DNA of 64,000 nt from JANLUX01 sp031366005 (GTDB lineage: Bacteria > Bacteroidota > Bacteroidia > AKYH767-A > OLB10). This document shows positions 24,545 through 33,644 of the stretch, one piece after another (position 1 is the first letter of the stretch; each line of letters begins with the position of its first letter). Below the pieces are notes generated by a model. The model was given only the letters and a program-made list of their open reading frames with translations. It made no database searches and was not told the origin of the DNA. The stretch lies in the NCBI GenBank assembly GCA_031366005.1, contig JANLZB010000013.1:52341-116340 (forward strand), read 5' to 3'. A program made the translations under genes and the position numbers.

Positions 24545-27046
24545 GTGTCACGGTGGAAAAAAATTCTTCTTATCCTTTTAACTTCCTTAACGGGAGTGGT
24601 GCTGTTAGCTTCTTTACTTGCATATATTTATGAAGATGAGATAAAAGCAGTAGTTGTAGGCAGTATCAATAAAAATTTAGAAACTCCTGTTGAAGTAAAC
24701 CAAATCAGCTTTTCATTTATCCGCAAGTTTCCCTATGCAACTTTAGAATTTACAGATGTAAAGGCACAAGGTCTTTTATATAAAGAGACAAAAAAGAATT
24801 TTGTGGTTGCTGAAAAAATTTTTCTGATGTTCAACCTGATGGATATTTTTAAGAAGGATATAGCACTCAAAAAAATTGAATTGAAAAATGCCACAGTAAA
24901 TTTATACATCAATAAAGAAGGACTTAATAATTATGATGTATGGAAACCGGATAGAAAAGACACTACCTCCACTTTTAATCTTGATCTTGAAGATGTGGTA
25001 TTGAATAATGTAAAAGTTAATTACATCAACATTTCATTACAGCAGGATTATGCAATCCAAATTCCAAAAGGAAATTTAATCGGGCATTTTGCAAATGAAT
25101 CATTCGAATTGAAATGCAATACAGATTTATTTATTAATCATTTTATTGCTGATGGAGTAAACTATCTGAAAAACAAAAAAGCAAAAATTGATTTTAACTT
25201 ACAAGTGAATACTAAGCAACAACTTTACACTTTTAATAATGCAACTTGCCGTATTGCTGATTTAGTTTTGAAAACAGAAGGTTCTATCAACGCTTTAAAA
25301 GAAACGCAGATTGATTTAAAAGTGCATGCTGATAAAGCAAATCTTAAAGAATTGCTTTCGCTCATTCCTCAGCAATATTTAAAAGATATTAATCACTACA
25401 ATTATACCGGCTCTGTTTTTTTTGATGCGAGCGTAAAAGGTATTGCCAATAAAAAACATACGCCATTGGTTGAGCTTTCATTCGGCACTACGGATGCAAC
25501 ACTTTCTCCTGAAAACAGTAACTATAAAATTTCTGCCCTTCATTTTAAAGGTCATTATATCAATCGTAAATCTGCAACACAACCCGTTAGTTTTATTTCG
25601 TTAACGGAGTTGAGTGGAAATTTAGAAGGGCAACCTTTTAAGGGAAGCTTACAGGTGGAAGATTTTACACATCCTTTTGTCAACTTCAGTATAAGAAGCA
25701 ATGTAAATCTAGAAGCGCTCAGTCATTTCTATAAGCCCGATACAATTGAACAAATGCATGGAAATTTATTGGTGAATGCATCTTTTAACGGACGGGCTGA
25801 TGACAGAAAGAGTTATGCATCGGCCGGAAATGTAGAGATGCAAAATGTAAGTTTTCGTTTAAAAAGAAAAGTGGTTGACTTCAATCGTTTCAATGGACAT
25901 TTTTCGTTATCAGGAAATCAACTAACGGTCAGGGATTTTCGCGGTGAAATAGCAGGAAGTGATTTTTTATTCAACGGCAGCTTCAATAATATTTTCTCCT
26001 ATCTCATGTTGCCTGATCAGACTTTATCATGTGATGCAGATCTTTCTTCACGCAATATTGATCTTGACGAATTACTGGAAGATAAATCAGAAAGCACCAA
26101 AAATGACACAGCATACAAGATTGATTTCTCAGATAAGCTGAATCTTAAACTAAGATTGAATGTGGGAATAATTTCATTCCGTAAATTCCAGGCATGGCAA
26201 ATGAAAGGATCAATAACACTTTCCAATAAAATTCTCAATACTGAAAATCTTTCTTTCAAAGCGGTGGATGGCACTGTGTTGTTACAGGGAAGTATCAACA
26301 CTTTAAAAAAAGATAGTATGCTTATCAGTTACAATGCTGATGTAAAAAGATTAGACATTAATCAATTGTTTTATGAGATGGGAAATTTCGGGCAAAACGT
26401 TTTAACAGATAAAAATTTAAAGGGAAGTGTAACAGCTAATATTCAGTTTGCTTCAATCTGGTCAAAAAATCTGCATTGCAACTTAGATAAAGTTTATGCA
26501 AGAGGTGATATCACAATTGAAAACGGAGAGCTGAATAATTTCGCTCCGATGCTTTCATTGTCACGCTACTTAAAAGGAGCTGATCTGAAAAATATAAAAT
26601 TCCAGACATTACATAACACCATTGAAATCAAAAAACAAAACATCGTTATTCCCGCCATGCAGATTCACAGCAGTGCCTTTGAATTAACTGCCAGTGGAAC
26701 ACACAACTTTGATAACATTGTTGATTATCATCTTGCATTTTTGCTTTCGCAGATTGTAGGCAGAAAAGTAAAACAACAGAACACTGAATTTGGAACCATT
26801 GAAGATGATGGCTTAGGCAGAAGCAAATTATTTATTAGTATGAAAGGTCCAGCATCTGATCCCAAAATTGCATTTGACAGAAAGGGTACAGAAGCAAAAA
26901 TTGAAACTGATATCAAAAACGAAAAATCAAATCTCAAGAATATTTTAAATAAAGAATTTGGATGGTTTAAAAAAGATTCTGCAGCAACAGCCAATCCGCC
27001 AAAAACGAAAAAGAAAGTAGAATTGCAGATTGAGAGGGAAGATTAA
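24545..27046 (+). CDS. AsmA-like inner-membrane protein
   Basis: 833 residues from a GTG start; no ATG occurs before residue 97, and the GTG directly precedes the membrane segment (about 6-27, ILLILLTSLTGVVLLASLLA). The rest is periplasmic and built from repeating beta strands, with AsmA signatures: VEVNQISFSFIRKFPYATLEF, LKNATVNLYINKEGLNNYDVW, and near the C-terminus LDKVYARGDITIENGELNNF and HNTIEIKKQNIVIPAM. AsmA-family proteins are proposed phospholipid bridges between the membranes. The C-terminal 60 residues are charged and low-complexity. The next gene is 125 bases downstream. Confidence 0.85.
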   Translation: MSRWKKILLILLTSLTGVVLLASLLAYIYEDEIKAVVVGSINKNLETPVEVNQISFSFIRKFPYATLEFTDVKAQGLLYKETKKNFVVAEKIFLMFNLMDIFKKDIALKKIELKNATVNLYINKEGLNNYDVWKPDRKDTTSTFNLDLEDVVLNNVKVNYINISLQQDYAIQIPKGNLIGHFANESFELKCNTDLFINHFIADGVNYLKNKKAKIDFNLQVNTKQQLYTFNNATCRIADLVLKTEGSINALKETQIDLKVHADKANLKELLSLIPQQYLKDINHYNYTGSVFFDASVKGIANKKHTPLVELSFGTTDATLSPENSNYKISALHFKGHYINRKSATQPVSFISLTELSGNLEGQPFKGSLQVEDFTHPFVNFSIRSNVNLEALSHFYKPDTIEQMHGNLLVNASFNGRADDRKSYASAGNVEMQNVSFRLKRKVVDFNRFNGHFSLSGNQLTVRDFRGEIAGSDFLFNGSFNNIFSYLMLPDQTLSCDADLSSRNIDLDELLEDKSESTKNDTAYKIDFSDKLNLKLRLNVGIISFRKFQAWQMKGSITLSNKILNTENLSFKAVDGTVLLQGSINTLKKDSMLISYNADVKRLDINQLFYEMGNFGQNVLTDKNLKGSVTANIQFASIWSKNLHCNLDKVYARGDITIENGELNNFAPMLSLSRYLKGADLKNIKFQTLHNTIEIKKQNIVIPAMQIHSSAFELTASGTHNFDNIVDYHLAFLLSQIVGRKVKQQNTEFGTIEDDGLGRSKLFISMKGPASDPKIAFDRKGTEAKIETDIKNEKSNLKNILNKEFGWFKKDSAATANPPKTKKKVELQIERED

Positions 27047-27062
27047 ATGAGTTTTGAATTCT

Positions 27063-27131
27063 AAGTTATGAGTTATGAGTTTTAAGGCGCAGCATAATTT
27101 CAAATCATAACTCATTACTCATAACTCAACA
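27063..27131. repeat. Intergenic word repeat (GTTATGAGTTATGAG) with inverted arms
   Basis: TGAGTTATGAGT at 27069-27080 is exactly inverted as ACTCATAACTCA at 27117-27128. Additional copies of TAAGTTATGAG and ATAACTCATT lie between. It could form a 12-base stem between the AsmA-like gene and the histidine kinase. Confidence 0.6.
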
Positions 27132-27171
27132 TTATTTATATTAATATTGCGTTTAATAATCGTTTTACAGA

Positions 27172-28329
27172 GTGAATATTTACACGCGTAAACAACGCTG
27201 GAAACTTATTTTATTAATTGTTGCCGTTCTTATCGGTATCAGTTCATTATGGTACACCAATAAACTTGCAAGAGAGTTAGCAACTGAGGAGCGCAAAAAA
27301 GCGGAGTTGTGGGCGGAGGCGATCAAACACATTTCAAATGTTGCAACTGATGCAGGAGATTTAAGTTTTGCATTGTCTGTGTTATCCAACAACACCACCA
27401 TTCCCATGATACTGGCTGATGACAAAAATCAGGTGAATTCATTTCGCAATTTAGACTCCGTTCGTGCTGTTAGCGAACCGCAATATTTACAACACCAGAT
27501 TGAAATAATGAAAAAAGAACACGAACCCATAGTGATTCATTATGGAGATGGTGACCAGAAAAATTTTATCTATTACAAAGATTCTTACCTGCTCACGCAA
27601 CTGCGCTTATATCCGTTTTTTCAATTAGCGGTTATCGCTTTATTTTTATTGGTTTCCTATTTTGCATTCAGCACATCGCGAAGAGCAGAGCAAAACCAGG
27701 TTTGGGTGGGTATGGCAAAAGAAACTGCACACCAGCTTGGTACGCCACTCTCATCATTAATGGCATGGATTGAATATTTAAAATTAAAACCGCAATCTGA
27801 TGAACATCTTCACGAAATTGAAAAAGACATCACGCGGTTAAATACCATCACTGAACGTTTTTCCAAAATCGGTTCTGCACCAGCACTTAAAAAAGAAAAC
27901 CTGACAACTGTTTTACAAAGTTCCATCAATTATATCCGCACACGCACCTCTTCCAAAGTTAATTTTGATTTGCAGAATTTGCAGAGTTATGATGTGGAAG
28001 CGCCCATCAATATACCGTTGTTTGAATGGGTTTTAGAAAATGTTTTTAAAAATGCAATTGATGCAATAAGCGGCAAAGGATCTATCACTATTAAAGTTAC
28101 GGATCAGCAGCAGTTCGCTTATATTGATATTACAGATTCGGGAAAAGGAATTCCAAAATCCAAATACAAAACTGTTTTTAAACCTGGTTATACCAGCAAA
28201 AGCCGGGGATGGGGATTAGGTCTTTCGCTTTCAAAACGTATTGTTGAAGAATATCACAACGGGCAGATTTTTGTGAAAAGTTCTGAGCTGAATAAGGGAA
28301 CAACGTTTAGGATTGTGTTGAAGAAATAA
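27172..28329 (+). CDS. Membrane sensor histidine kinase
   Basis: 385 residues from a GTG. Two membrane helices (about 11-28 and 145-165) enclose a periplasmic sensor of roughly 115 residues with no recognised fold. The H-box AKETAHQLGTPLSSLMAW has the phosphorylated His187, a form common in Bacteroidota kinases. The catalytic domain has N-box NVFKNAIDAISG, G1 DSGKGIP and G2 GWGLGLSLSKRIVEEY. It autophosphorylates and passes the phosphate to a response regulator. No regulator is adjacent, so it is an orphan; the lone receiver at 22115 is a possible but unproven partner. Confidence 0.9.
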   Translation: MNIYTRKQRWKLILLIVAVLIGISSLWYTNKLARELATEERKKAELWAEAIKHISNVATDAGDLSFALSVLSNNTTIPMILADDKNQVNSFRNLDSVRAVSEPQYLQHQIEIMKKEHEPIVIHYGDGDQKNFIYYKDSYLLTQLRLYPFFQLAVIALFLLVSYFAFSTSRRAEQNQVWVGMAKETAHQLGTPLSSLMAWIEYLKLKPQSDEHLHEIEKDITRLNTITERFSKIGSAPALKKENLTTVLQSSINYIRTRTSSKVNFDLQNLQSYDVEAPINIPLFEWVLENVFKNAIDAISGKGSITIKVTDQQQFAYIDITDSGKGIPKSKYKTVFKPGYTSKSRGWGLGLSLSKRIVEEYHNGQIFVKSSELNKGTTFRIVLKK

Positions 28330-28357
28330 CTGCATTATTAAGTTAAGACGCATATCC

Positions 28358-28885
28358 ATGTCAAAAATTTTAACAATCCCTGATGAAGTAATAATCAATA
28401 AGATTTATTTCATCAGAGGAAATAAAATTATGTTGGATAAAGACTTGGCATCTTTATATAATGTGACCACCAGTAATTTAAACAAGGCTGTAAAACGAAA
28501 CTATAAACGTTTCCCTGAAGATTTCATGTTTAGTTTGAATGAGGATGAAGTGAAAAACTTGATATTCCAAAATGGAACATCAAGTTGGGGTGGGACAAGA
28601 AAGCTTCCGTTTGCATTCACAGAGCAAGGCGTTTCAATGTTGTCTGGGGTATTAAATAGCGACACAGCAATAGAAGTAAATATACGGATCATAAGAATTT
28701 TTGCCAGGCTCAAGGAAATGCTTCTGACTCATAAAGACATATTATTAAAATTGGAGCAGCTTGAAAAACAAGTTGTACAAAACAGTGATGACATCAAAAT
28801 GATTTTTTCTGCATTAAGGCAGTTGCTCAATACGCCTGATCCTGCAAGAAAGGAGGTTGGATATAAGATCGGGATAAAAAAATAA
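28358..28885 (+). CDS. ORF6N domain protein
   Basis: 175 residues. The N-terminal 90 residues fit the ORF6N domain, a putative DNA-binding module first seen in phage proteins: KIYFIRGNKIMLDKDLASLYNV, LNKAVKRNYKRFPEDFMFSL, and KLPFAFTEQGVSMLSGVL. A helical tail follows (ILLKLEQLEKQVVQNSDDIK). These genes are common and mobile in Bacteroidota; their target is unknown. It sits alone between the histidine kinase and hemW, with 28 and 35 bases on either side. Confidence 0.88.
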   Translation: MSKILTIPDEVIINKIYFIRGNKIMLDKDLASLYNVTTSNLNKAVKRNYKRFPEDFMFSLNEDEVKNLIFQNGTSSWGGTRKLPFAFTEQGVSMLSGVLNSDTAIEVNIRIIRIFARLKEMLLTHKDILLKLEQLEKQVVQNSDDIKMIFSALRQLLNTPDPARKEVGYKIGIKK

Positions 28886-28920
28886 GGATTCAATTTGCAA
28901 GTAAAAAATCGTATTGGTAG

Positions 28921-30081
28921 ATGAGCGGCATTTATATCCACATTCCTTTTTGCAAGCAAGCGTGTCATTATTGTGATTTTCATTTCTCAACTTCTTTAAA
29001 GAATAAAGAAGCAACGCTGAATGCAATTTTAAAAGAGATTGAATTAAGAAAAGAATATCTCATCAACAATGACACAATCAATACAGTTAACTTACTCAAC
29101 ACATCTAAAATAATCAACACCATTTATTTTGGAGGAGGTACACCTTCATTGTTAATTGGAGATGAAATAAATCAGGTTATTGATCAGATTGCAAAACATT
29201 TTTTAATTGATTCAAATGCAGAAATTACTTTGGAAGCAAATCCGGATAATCTTGACAAACATTTTTTACAATCATTAAAACAAACACCTGTAAATCGTTT
29301 AAGCATCGGCATACAGTCTTTTTATGATGAGGATTTAAAACTGATGAACCGTGCACACAATGCAGAAATGGCTTTGCGTTGTGTACCTGATGCTGCTGAT
29401 GCTGGTTTTTCTCAAATTACAATTGATTTGATTTATGCACTTCCAAATCTCACGCACGAAAGATGGATTCAAAATTTGAAAACTGCATTTGGTTTACCTG
29501 TTAATCATCTTTCCTGTTATTGCTTAACGGTTGAACCGAGAACTGCATTAGCTGATATGGTGAAAAAAAATAAAGTAATAATTCCTGATGATGAACATGC
29601 TGCACACCAATTTCAGTTGCTTGTTGAAATGATTACAACAGCAGGATTTGAGCAATATGAAATCTCCAATTTTTGTCGTGATGGAAAATATTCTAAACAC
29701 AACAGTAATTATTGGAAAGGTGAATCTTATTTAGGAATTGGTCCTTCTGCTCATTCCTACAATGCTAATTCGCGTCAATGGAACATTGCAAATAATCGGC
29801 AGTACATACAAAGCATAAATGAATCAATTATTCCATTTACCAAAGAAGAATTAACTGCTGATCAGCATTACAATGAATATATTTTAACTTCGTTACGAAC
29901 TTCCTGGGGTGTTGATTTAAACAAAGTGAAAAAGCATGGAAATCATTATGCAGATTTTTTTCTTGATCACATCTCAAATAAAATAAAAGAAGAAACAGTA
30001 CAACAACACAAAGGCATTTACACGCTCACACAAAAAGGAAAATTATTTGCTGATAAAATTGCCGCTGACTTATTTATTTAA
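28921..30081 (+). CDS. hemW: Radical SAM haem chaperone HemW
   Basis: 386 residues. The radical-SAM cluster motif is CKQACHYC (Cys11, Cys15, Cys18) in the context GIYIHIPFCKQACHYCDF, the HemW/HemN form. FGGGTPSLL, ITLEANPDN, NRLSIGIQSF and ISNFCRDGKYSKHNSNYW are all in place. HemW lacks true coproporphyrinogen oxidase activity in characterised members and instead inserts haem into client proteins; HemN-type activity cannot be excluded. Normal length. Confidence 0.95.
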   Translation: MSGIYIHIPFCKQACHYCDFHFSTSLKNKEATLNAILKEIELRKEYLINNDTINTVNLLNTSKIINTIYFGGGTPSLLIGDEINQVIDQIAKHFLIDSNAEITLEANPDNLDKHFLQSLKQTPVNRLSIGIQSFYDEDLKLMNRAHNAEMALRCVPDAADAGFSQITIDLIYALPNLTHERWIQNLKTAFGLPVNHLSCYCLTVEPRTALADMVKKNKVIIPDDEHAAHQFQLLVEMITTAGFEQYEISNFCRDGKYSKHNSNYWKGESYLGIGPSAHSYNANSRQWNIANNRQYIQSINESIIPFTKEELTADQHYNEYILTSLRTSWGVDLNKVKKHGNHYADFFLDHISNKIKEETVQQHKGIYTLTQKGKLFADKIAADLFI

Positions 30082-30165
30082 CGCAGATTATTTGATGGGA
30101 ACAGATTATTTAGTGAAACCGATACTCAGCGTTGTCTTGATACTTTGTACTTGATACTTACTACA
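30082..30165. repeat. Intergenic word repeats (CAGATTATTT; CTTGATACTT)
   Basis: GCAGATTATTTGATGGG and ACAGATTATTTAGTG, then CTTGATACTTTGTACTTGATACTT. Two different words in one spacer, with no hairpin. Confidence 0.5.
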
Positions 30166-30170
30166 AAAAA

Positions 30171-30917
30171 ATGATTGCCACAATTGAACATTCATCCGGA
30201 TCACTTAAAGTTGATTTTTTAAAACCAATTGATATTTCAATGCCTTTGCGTGCCGGAGAAAAAAATGTGAATGCATGGTATCGCGCTCCTGTCAGGATGG
30301 AAGCAGTTCGGTTAGGTGATTGGGTTGGTGATGTGAACGAGGGTGGTTCAGTGAATTTTCGCGACATCTGGTTCAATCCCCATGCTCATGGAACTCATAC
30401 TGAAACTGTATGGCATATCAGCAGCGAACCTGTTTCAATTAATGAATCATTAAAACAATTTTTCTTTCTTGCAGAACTGATTACAATAACTCCTGAATCT
30501 ATTAACAATGACAATATCATAACTGAAGAACAATTGAAAAAAGCAATAGGATATATAGATTGCGAGGCAGTCATCATCCGCACTTTGCCAAATGATGAAA
30601 GTAAACTCACAAGACAATATTCAAATACCAATCCTCCTTATTTACATCACCAGGCTGCGGAGTTTTTAAAAGAAAAAAACATTCAACATCTTTTGATTGA
30701 TCTTCCTTCCGTTGACCGTGAACAGGATGATGGAAAATTACTGGCTCATCATGCATTCTGGAATTATCCTGCATCAACACGAATAAATGCAACCATCACT
30801 GAATTAATATATGTTCCCAACGAAATCATTGATGGAAAATATTTATTGAATCTGCAGATAGCGTCCTTTGAAAATGATGCAGCACCATCAAAACCAGTTT
30901 TGTATAAAATAATATAA
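30171..30917 (+). CDS. Cyclase-family metal-dependent hydrolase (kynurenine formamidase-like)
   Basis: 248 residues. The metal-binding signature of the cyclase family is seen as NPHAHGTHTE at 69-78 with His73 and His76, followed by WHISSEP. Other family marks are VIIRTLPNDE and LLIDLPSVDREQDDGKLLAHHAFW. Members include kynurenine formamidase, but the family is broad and no kynurenine genes are nearby, so the substrate is open. The acidic residue after HGTH is Glu rather than the more usual Asp. Confidence 0.85.
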   Translation: MIATIEHSSGSLKVDFLKPIDISMPLRAGEKNVNAWYRAPVRMEAVRLGDWVGDVNEGGSVNFRDIWFNPHAHGTHTETVWHISSEPVSINESLKQFFFLAELITITPESINNDNIITEEQLKKAIGYIDCEAVIIRTLPNDESKLTRQYSNTNPPYLHHQAAEFLKEKNIQHLLIDLPSVDREQDDGKLLAHHAFWNYPASTRINATITELIYVPNEIIDGKYLLNLQIASFENDAAPSKPVLYKII

Positions 30918-30948
30918 GATACTCGAGCGAAAAAGTACTTTAAAATTC

Positions 30949-30956
30949 TACCTTTG
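30949..30956 (+). promoter_or_regulatory. Probable -7 element for the THX gene
   Basis: TACCTTTG fits TAnnTTTG and lies 26 bases before the start codon at 30983. Confidence 0.5.
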
Positions 30957-30982
30957 CCTCTTAATAATCAAATAAAATAATT

Positions 30983-31138
30983 ATGGGAAAAGGCGATCAA
31001 CGCTCACGCAAAGGAAAGGTAACCATTGGTTCTTCCGGTAAAACGCGCAGCAAAAGAATTCAGAACGTAAAAGCTAAAGCTACCTTAAAAGAGCAAAGTC
31101 ATTACACTGCTGCAAAAACAGAAAAAGCTACTGCATAA
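30983..31138 (+). CDS. 30S ribosomal protein THX
   Basis: 51 residues, read directly from the sequence: it starts MGKGDQRSRKGKVTIGSSGK, continues TRSKRIQNVKAK and ends in AKTEKATA. The MGKGDxRSRKGK opening and the very basic composition (pI clearly high) are those of the small THX protein, which sits in the head of the 30S subunit in Thermus and has homologues throughout Bacteroidota. It has its own -7 element. Short length explains why it is easily missed. Confidence 0.92.
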   Translation: MGKGDQRSRKGKVTIGSSGKTRSKRIQNVKAKATLKEQSHYTAAKTEKATA

Positions 31139-31159
31139 TTTTTCTAATTATGATGCGCG

Positions 31160-31198
31160 ATAACCATTCGTATATTCGTATTCCTTCGTAATTCGCAG
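31160..31198. repeat. Intergenic word repeat (ATTCGTA)
   Basis: CATTCGTATATTCGTATTCC then TTCGTAATTCGCAG between THX and purQ. The same word is inverted at 35172-35235. Confidence 0.45.
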
Positions 31199-31203
31199 AT
31201 GGT

Positions 31204-31896
31204 ATGAGATTCGGTGTAGTAATTTTTCCGGGTTCCAATTGCGATCGTGATTTAATTCACGTTTTACGTGATGTGATGCTGCAGGAAGTGAAAGAACTCT
31301 GGCACAAAGATCATTCGTTGCAAGGTTGTGATTTTATTTTATTGCCGGGCGGTTTTTCTTATGGCGATTATTTACGTTCCGGAGCTATTGCACGCTTCTC
31401 TCCTATTATGCAGGAAGTATTAGAATTTGCAGATAAGGGAGGAAATGTGTTTGGCATTTGTAACGGATTCCAGATTTTATGCGAAGCACATTTGTTACCC
31501 GGTGCTTTATTGCACAATGTGCATCACCAGTTCAGTTGTAAAAATGTTTTTCTTCGTTGCGAAACAGATGAGAGCATGTTAACATCACGCTTGCGCATCG
31601 GACAAGTAATTAAAGTTCCGATTGCACATGGTGAAGGAAATTTTTATTGTGATGATTCCACTTTGAAATCATTAGATGATAACGGTCAGATTTTATTCCG
31701 TTATTGTGATGAGAAAGGAAACATTACCGGTGACAGCAATCCTAATGGAGCTTTGCAAAACATTGCAGGCATTTGCAACAAACAAAAAAATGTTTTTGGT
31801 ATGATGCCGCATCCTGAGCGCGCATCAGAAAACGTGTTGGGAAATACAGATGGAAGATTAATATTTGAATCAATCCTCAATACTGTATTGGCATAA
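31204..31896 (+). CDS. purQ: Phosphoribosylformylglycinamidine synthase subunit PurQ
   Basis: 230 residues. It is the glutaminase subunit of FGAM synthase in purine synthesis, handing ammonia to PurL. The class I amidotransferase triad is present: Cys86 in GICNGFQIL, and His203/Glu205 in MMPHPER. FPGSNCDRD and LPGGFSYGDYLRSGAI are PurQ-specific. PurL and PurS are not in the window. No terminator is obvious, but a CTAAGGCAC inverted repeat lies 40 bases downstream. Confidence 0.96.
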   Translation: MRFGVVIFPGSNCDRDLIHVLRDVMLQEVKELWHKDHSLQGCDFILLPGGFSYGDYLRSGAIARFSPIMQEVLEFADKGGNVFGICNGFQILCEAHLLPGALLHNVHHQFSCKNVFLRCETDESMLTSRLRIGQVIKVPIAHGEGNFYCDDSTLKSLDDNGQILFRYCDEKGNITGDSNPNGALQNIAGICNKQKNVFGMMPHPERASENVLGNTDGRLIFESILNTVLA

Positions 31897-31936
31897 GCCT
31901 CCATTTCTTTAATATTATTTTAATACAAAATAGTCT

Positions 31937-31990
31937 CTAAGGCACCATAACACTTAGTGAATCTTTGTGCCTTAGGATCATAGAGGCATG
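31937..31990. repeat. Intergenic element CTAAGGCAC...GTGCCTTAG
   Basis: CTAAGGCAC (31937-31945) is exactly inverted at 31967-31975, and both flanks carry further CTTAG / TAGAGGC words. It has no T run, so termination is uncertain. The CTTTGTGCCTTAG wording resembles dispersed elements of other Bacteroidota. Confidence 0.55.
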
Positions 31991-32058
31991 CTTTTCTATT
32001 CGAAGAATAATAATTCATTCTTGAACTTTTTCAGTCATTTGTCCGTATAATAAAGTAA

Positions 32059-32919
32059 ATGAGATCCGTTTTAATCTTTTTGATGATAAGCATGGTATGT
32101 ATTCTATTACCATCTGAAACATTATTTTGCCAGGTAAATAAATCAGAAATTCGTGCAGAAGAAATCATCAACAAAGTTTTTCAGGCTGCATATAATATAA
32201 AGACTTTGAAATTTATTTTTATCTGTAATGAGCGTATTGATGGGCATATGCAAGCTGCCCGATCCAATATTAAAATTCAAACATCACCACGTAAATTATA
32301 TTTGAATTGCAAAGATGCAGAAGTGCTTTGGTGGGAAGGCAAAAACAATAATCTTGCTTATGTTCATCCTTATGGATTTCCTTATTTCAATGTTACGCTT
32401 GACCCGAATGGATCACACATGCGAAAGGGACAACATCATTCCATACTTGAAACAGGTTTTGATTATTTCATCAACATACTAAAAGTAAACGCAAAAGAAA
32501 AAGCAGAAGGAAAAAAGCGGTTCGACATAAATATCGGAGAAGAAATAATTAATAACCGGGCTTGTTATAAGCTTACTGCAGTTAATCCTGATTTTTCATT
32601 TTCAGATTATAAAGTTCAAAAAAAAGAAGACATCATTAGTATTGCACGAAAGCTTAACGTTAGCGAATACCTGATTCTTGAAAACAATCCTAAGTACAGT
32701 TTTTATACAAGTGTGGATGAAGGAGATATTATCAAAGTACCTAATGCCTATTCAAAAATAACAGTGTTGTACATTGACAAAGAATTATTTCTGCCGGTAA
32801 TAAGCAGGATGTACGATAACAAAGGATTGTTTGAAAGCTATGAATATAATTCGCTCGAGGTAAATCCTGTTTTTAATGAAGATGAATTTACGAAGGAATG
32901 GAAAGAATATAATTTTTGA
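32059..32919 (+). CDS. Exported DUF1571-type protein with an embedded LysM domain
   Basis: 286 residues. Signal peptide through about residue 25 (MRSVLIFLMISMVCILLPSE...LFCQ). The body resembles DUF1571/LolA-like lipid-binding sandwiches: IKTLKFIFICNERIDG, PRKLYLNCKDAEVLWWEG, YVHPYGFPYFNVTLDPNG, and a C-terminal LFLPVISRMYDNKGLFESYEYN. Residues about 183-232 are a LysM domain (YKVQKKEDIISIARKLNV... EGDIIKVPNAY) lying inside the fold instead of at an end. LysM binds glycan chains such as peptidoglycan, so this may be a wall-tethered periplasmic carrier. Family names are from memory; the LysM call is fairly firm. Confidence 0.75.
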   Translation: MRSVLIFLMISMVCILLPSETLFCQVNKSEIRAEEIINKVFQAAYNIKTLKFIFICNERIDGHMQAARSNIKIQTSPRKLYLNCKDAEVLWWEGKNNNLAYVHPYGFPYFNVTLDPNGSHMRKGQHHSILETGFDYFINILKVNAKEKAEGKKRFDINIGEEIINNRACYKLTAVNPDFSFSDYKVQKKEDIISIARKLNVSEYLILENNPKYSFYTSVDEGDIIKVPNAYSKITVLYIDKELFLPVISRMYDNKGLFESYEYNSLEVNPVFNEDEFTKEWKEYNF

Positions 32920-32942
32920 TTGTGTGATTACAAATGCTAAAA

Positions 32943-33518
32943 TTATTTTTCATAAAAATGCATTTCTTCTATATAATTCCAGACTGACTCCGGCATCATA
33001 TAACGAACATCCTTTTTTTCTTTGATTGATTTGCGAATAAAGCTTGCAGAAATTTCCATCAAAGGTGCGTCAATCATTTTTACCCGTGCATTGTTTTTCA
33101 AATCTCCGCCATCAGATTTCGGTCGCGGATACACATAAATATCATGATCTGCTAAAATGCTCTCATAGTTTTTCCATTTGTGAAAAGTAGCAAGATTGTC
33201 GCTTCCCATTATCAAAGCAAACTCATGCTGCGGAAATTTTTCCTGTAAATAAGTAAGTGTATGAATGGTATAAGATGGTTTGGGTAAATCAAATTCAATT
33301 TTGGATGGTTTTAATTTTTTGTTTTCACCAATTCCCAGCTTTACTAAATAGTAGCGATGATAATCTTGCAACAAACCTACAGCAGGCTTCAATGGATTAT
33401 GCGGAGAAACAACCAACCATACTTGTTCCAGATCAGTAAACGCTGACATGTAACCTGCGATAACAAGATGTCCGTTATGAATGGGATTAAATGAACCAAA
33501 GAAGAGACCGATTTTCAT
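32943..33518 (-). CDS. nadD: Nicotinate-nucleotide adenylyltransferase
   Basis: 191 residues from the ATG at 33518; the open frame upstream only translates the TTGGCAG repeats. It adenylylates nicotinate mononucleotide in NAD synthesis. The nucleotidyltransferase motif GSFNPIHNGHL is at 8-18, and the C-terminal ISASFIRKSI is the ISSTxIR-type motif. Length is normal. It follows yicC and gmk on the same strand, a common Bacteroidota order, separated from gmk by a hairpin-rich spacer. Confidence 0.96.
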   Translation of the reverse strand: MKIGLFFGSFNPIHNGHLVIAGYMSAFTDLEQVWLVVSPHNPLKPAVGLLQDYHRYYLVKLGIGENKKLKPSKIEFDLPKPSYTIHTLTYLQEKFPQHEFALIMGSDNLATFHKWKNYESILADHDIYVYPRPKSDGGDLKNNARVKMIDAPLMEISASFIRKSIKEKKDVRYMMPESVWNYIEEMHFYEK

Positions 33519-33529
33519 TTGGAAAAAAG

Positions 33530-33625
33530 TTGGCAATTGGCAGTTGGCAGTTGGCAAGAAATAAAAAAAACAGTTTGCAATTTGTAGTTTACAATTTGCA
33601 AACTGCCAACTGCCAACTGCCAACT
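33530..33625. repeat. Nested inverted repeat of TTGGCAG words
   Basis: Left: TTGGCAATTGGCAGTTGGCAGTTGGCAAG. Right: TGCCAACTGCCAACTGCCAACT. Between them a second near-palindrome, CAGTTTGCAATTTGT...ACAATTTGCAAACTG (33571-33605, one mismatch). It could fold into one long two-part stem between gmk and nadD. Confidence 0.7.
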
Positions 33626-33644
33626 AATGACTAATAACCAATGA

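Noticed and set aside
33519..33623. Upstream extension of nadD
   Set aside because: It translates TTGGCAG repeats; the NadD family starts at MKIGLFFGSFNP.
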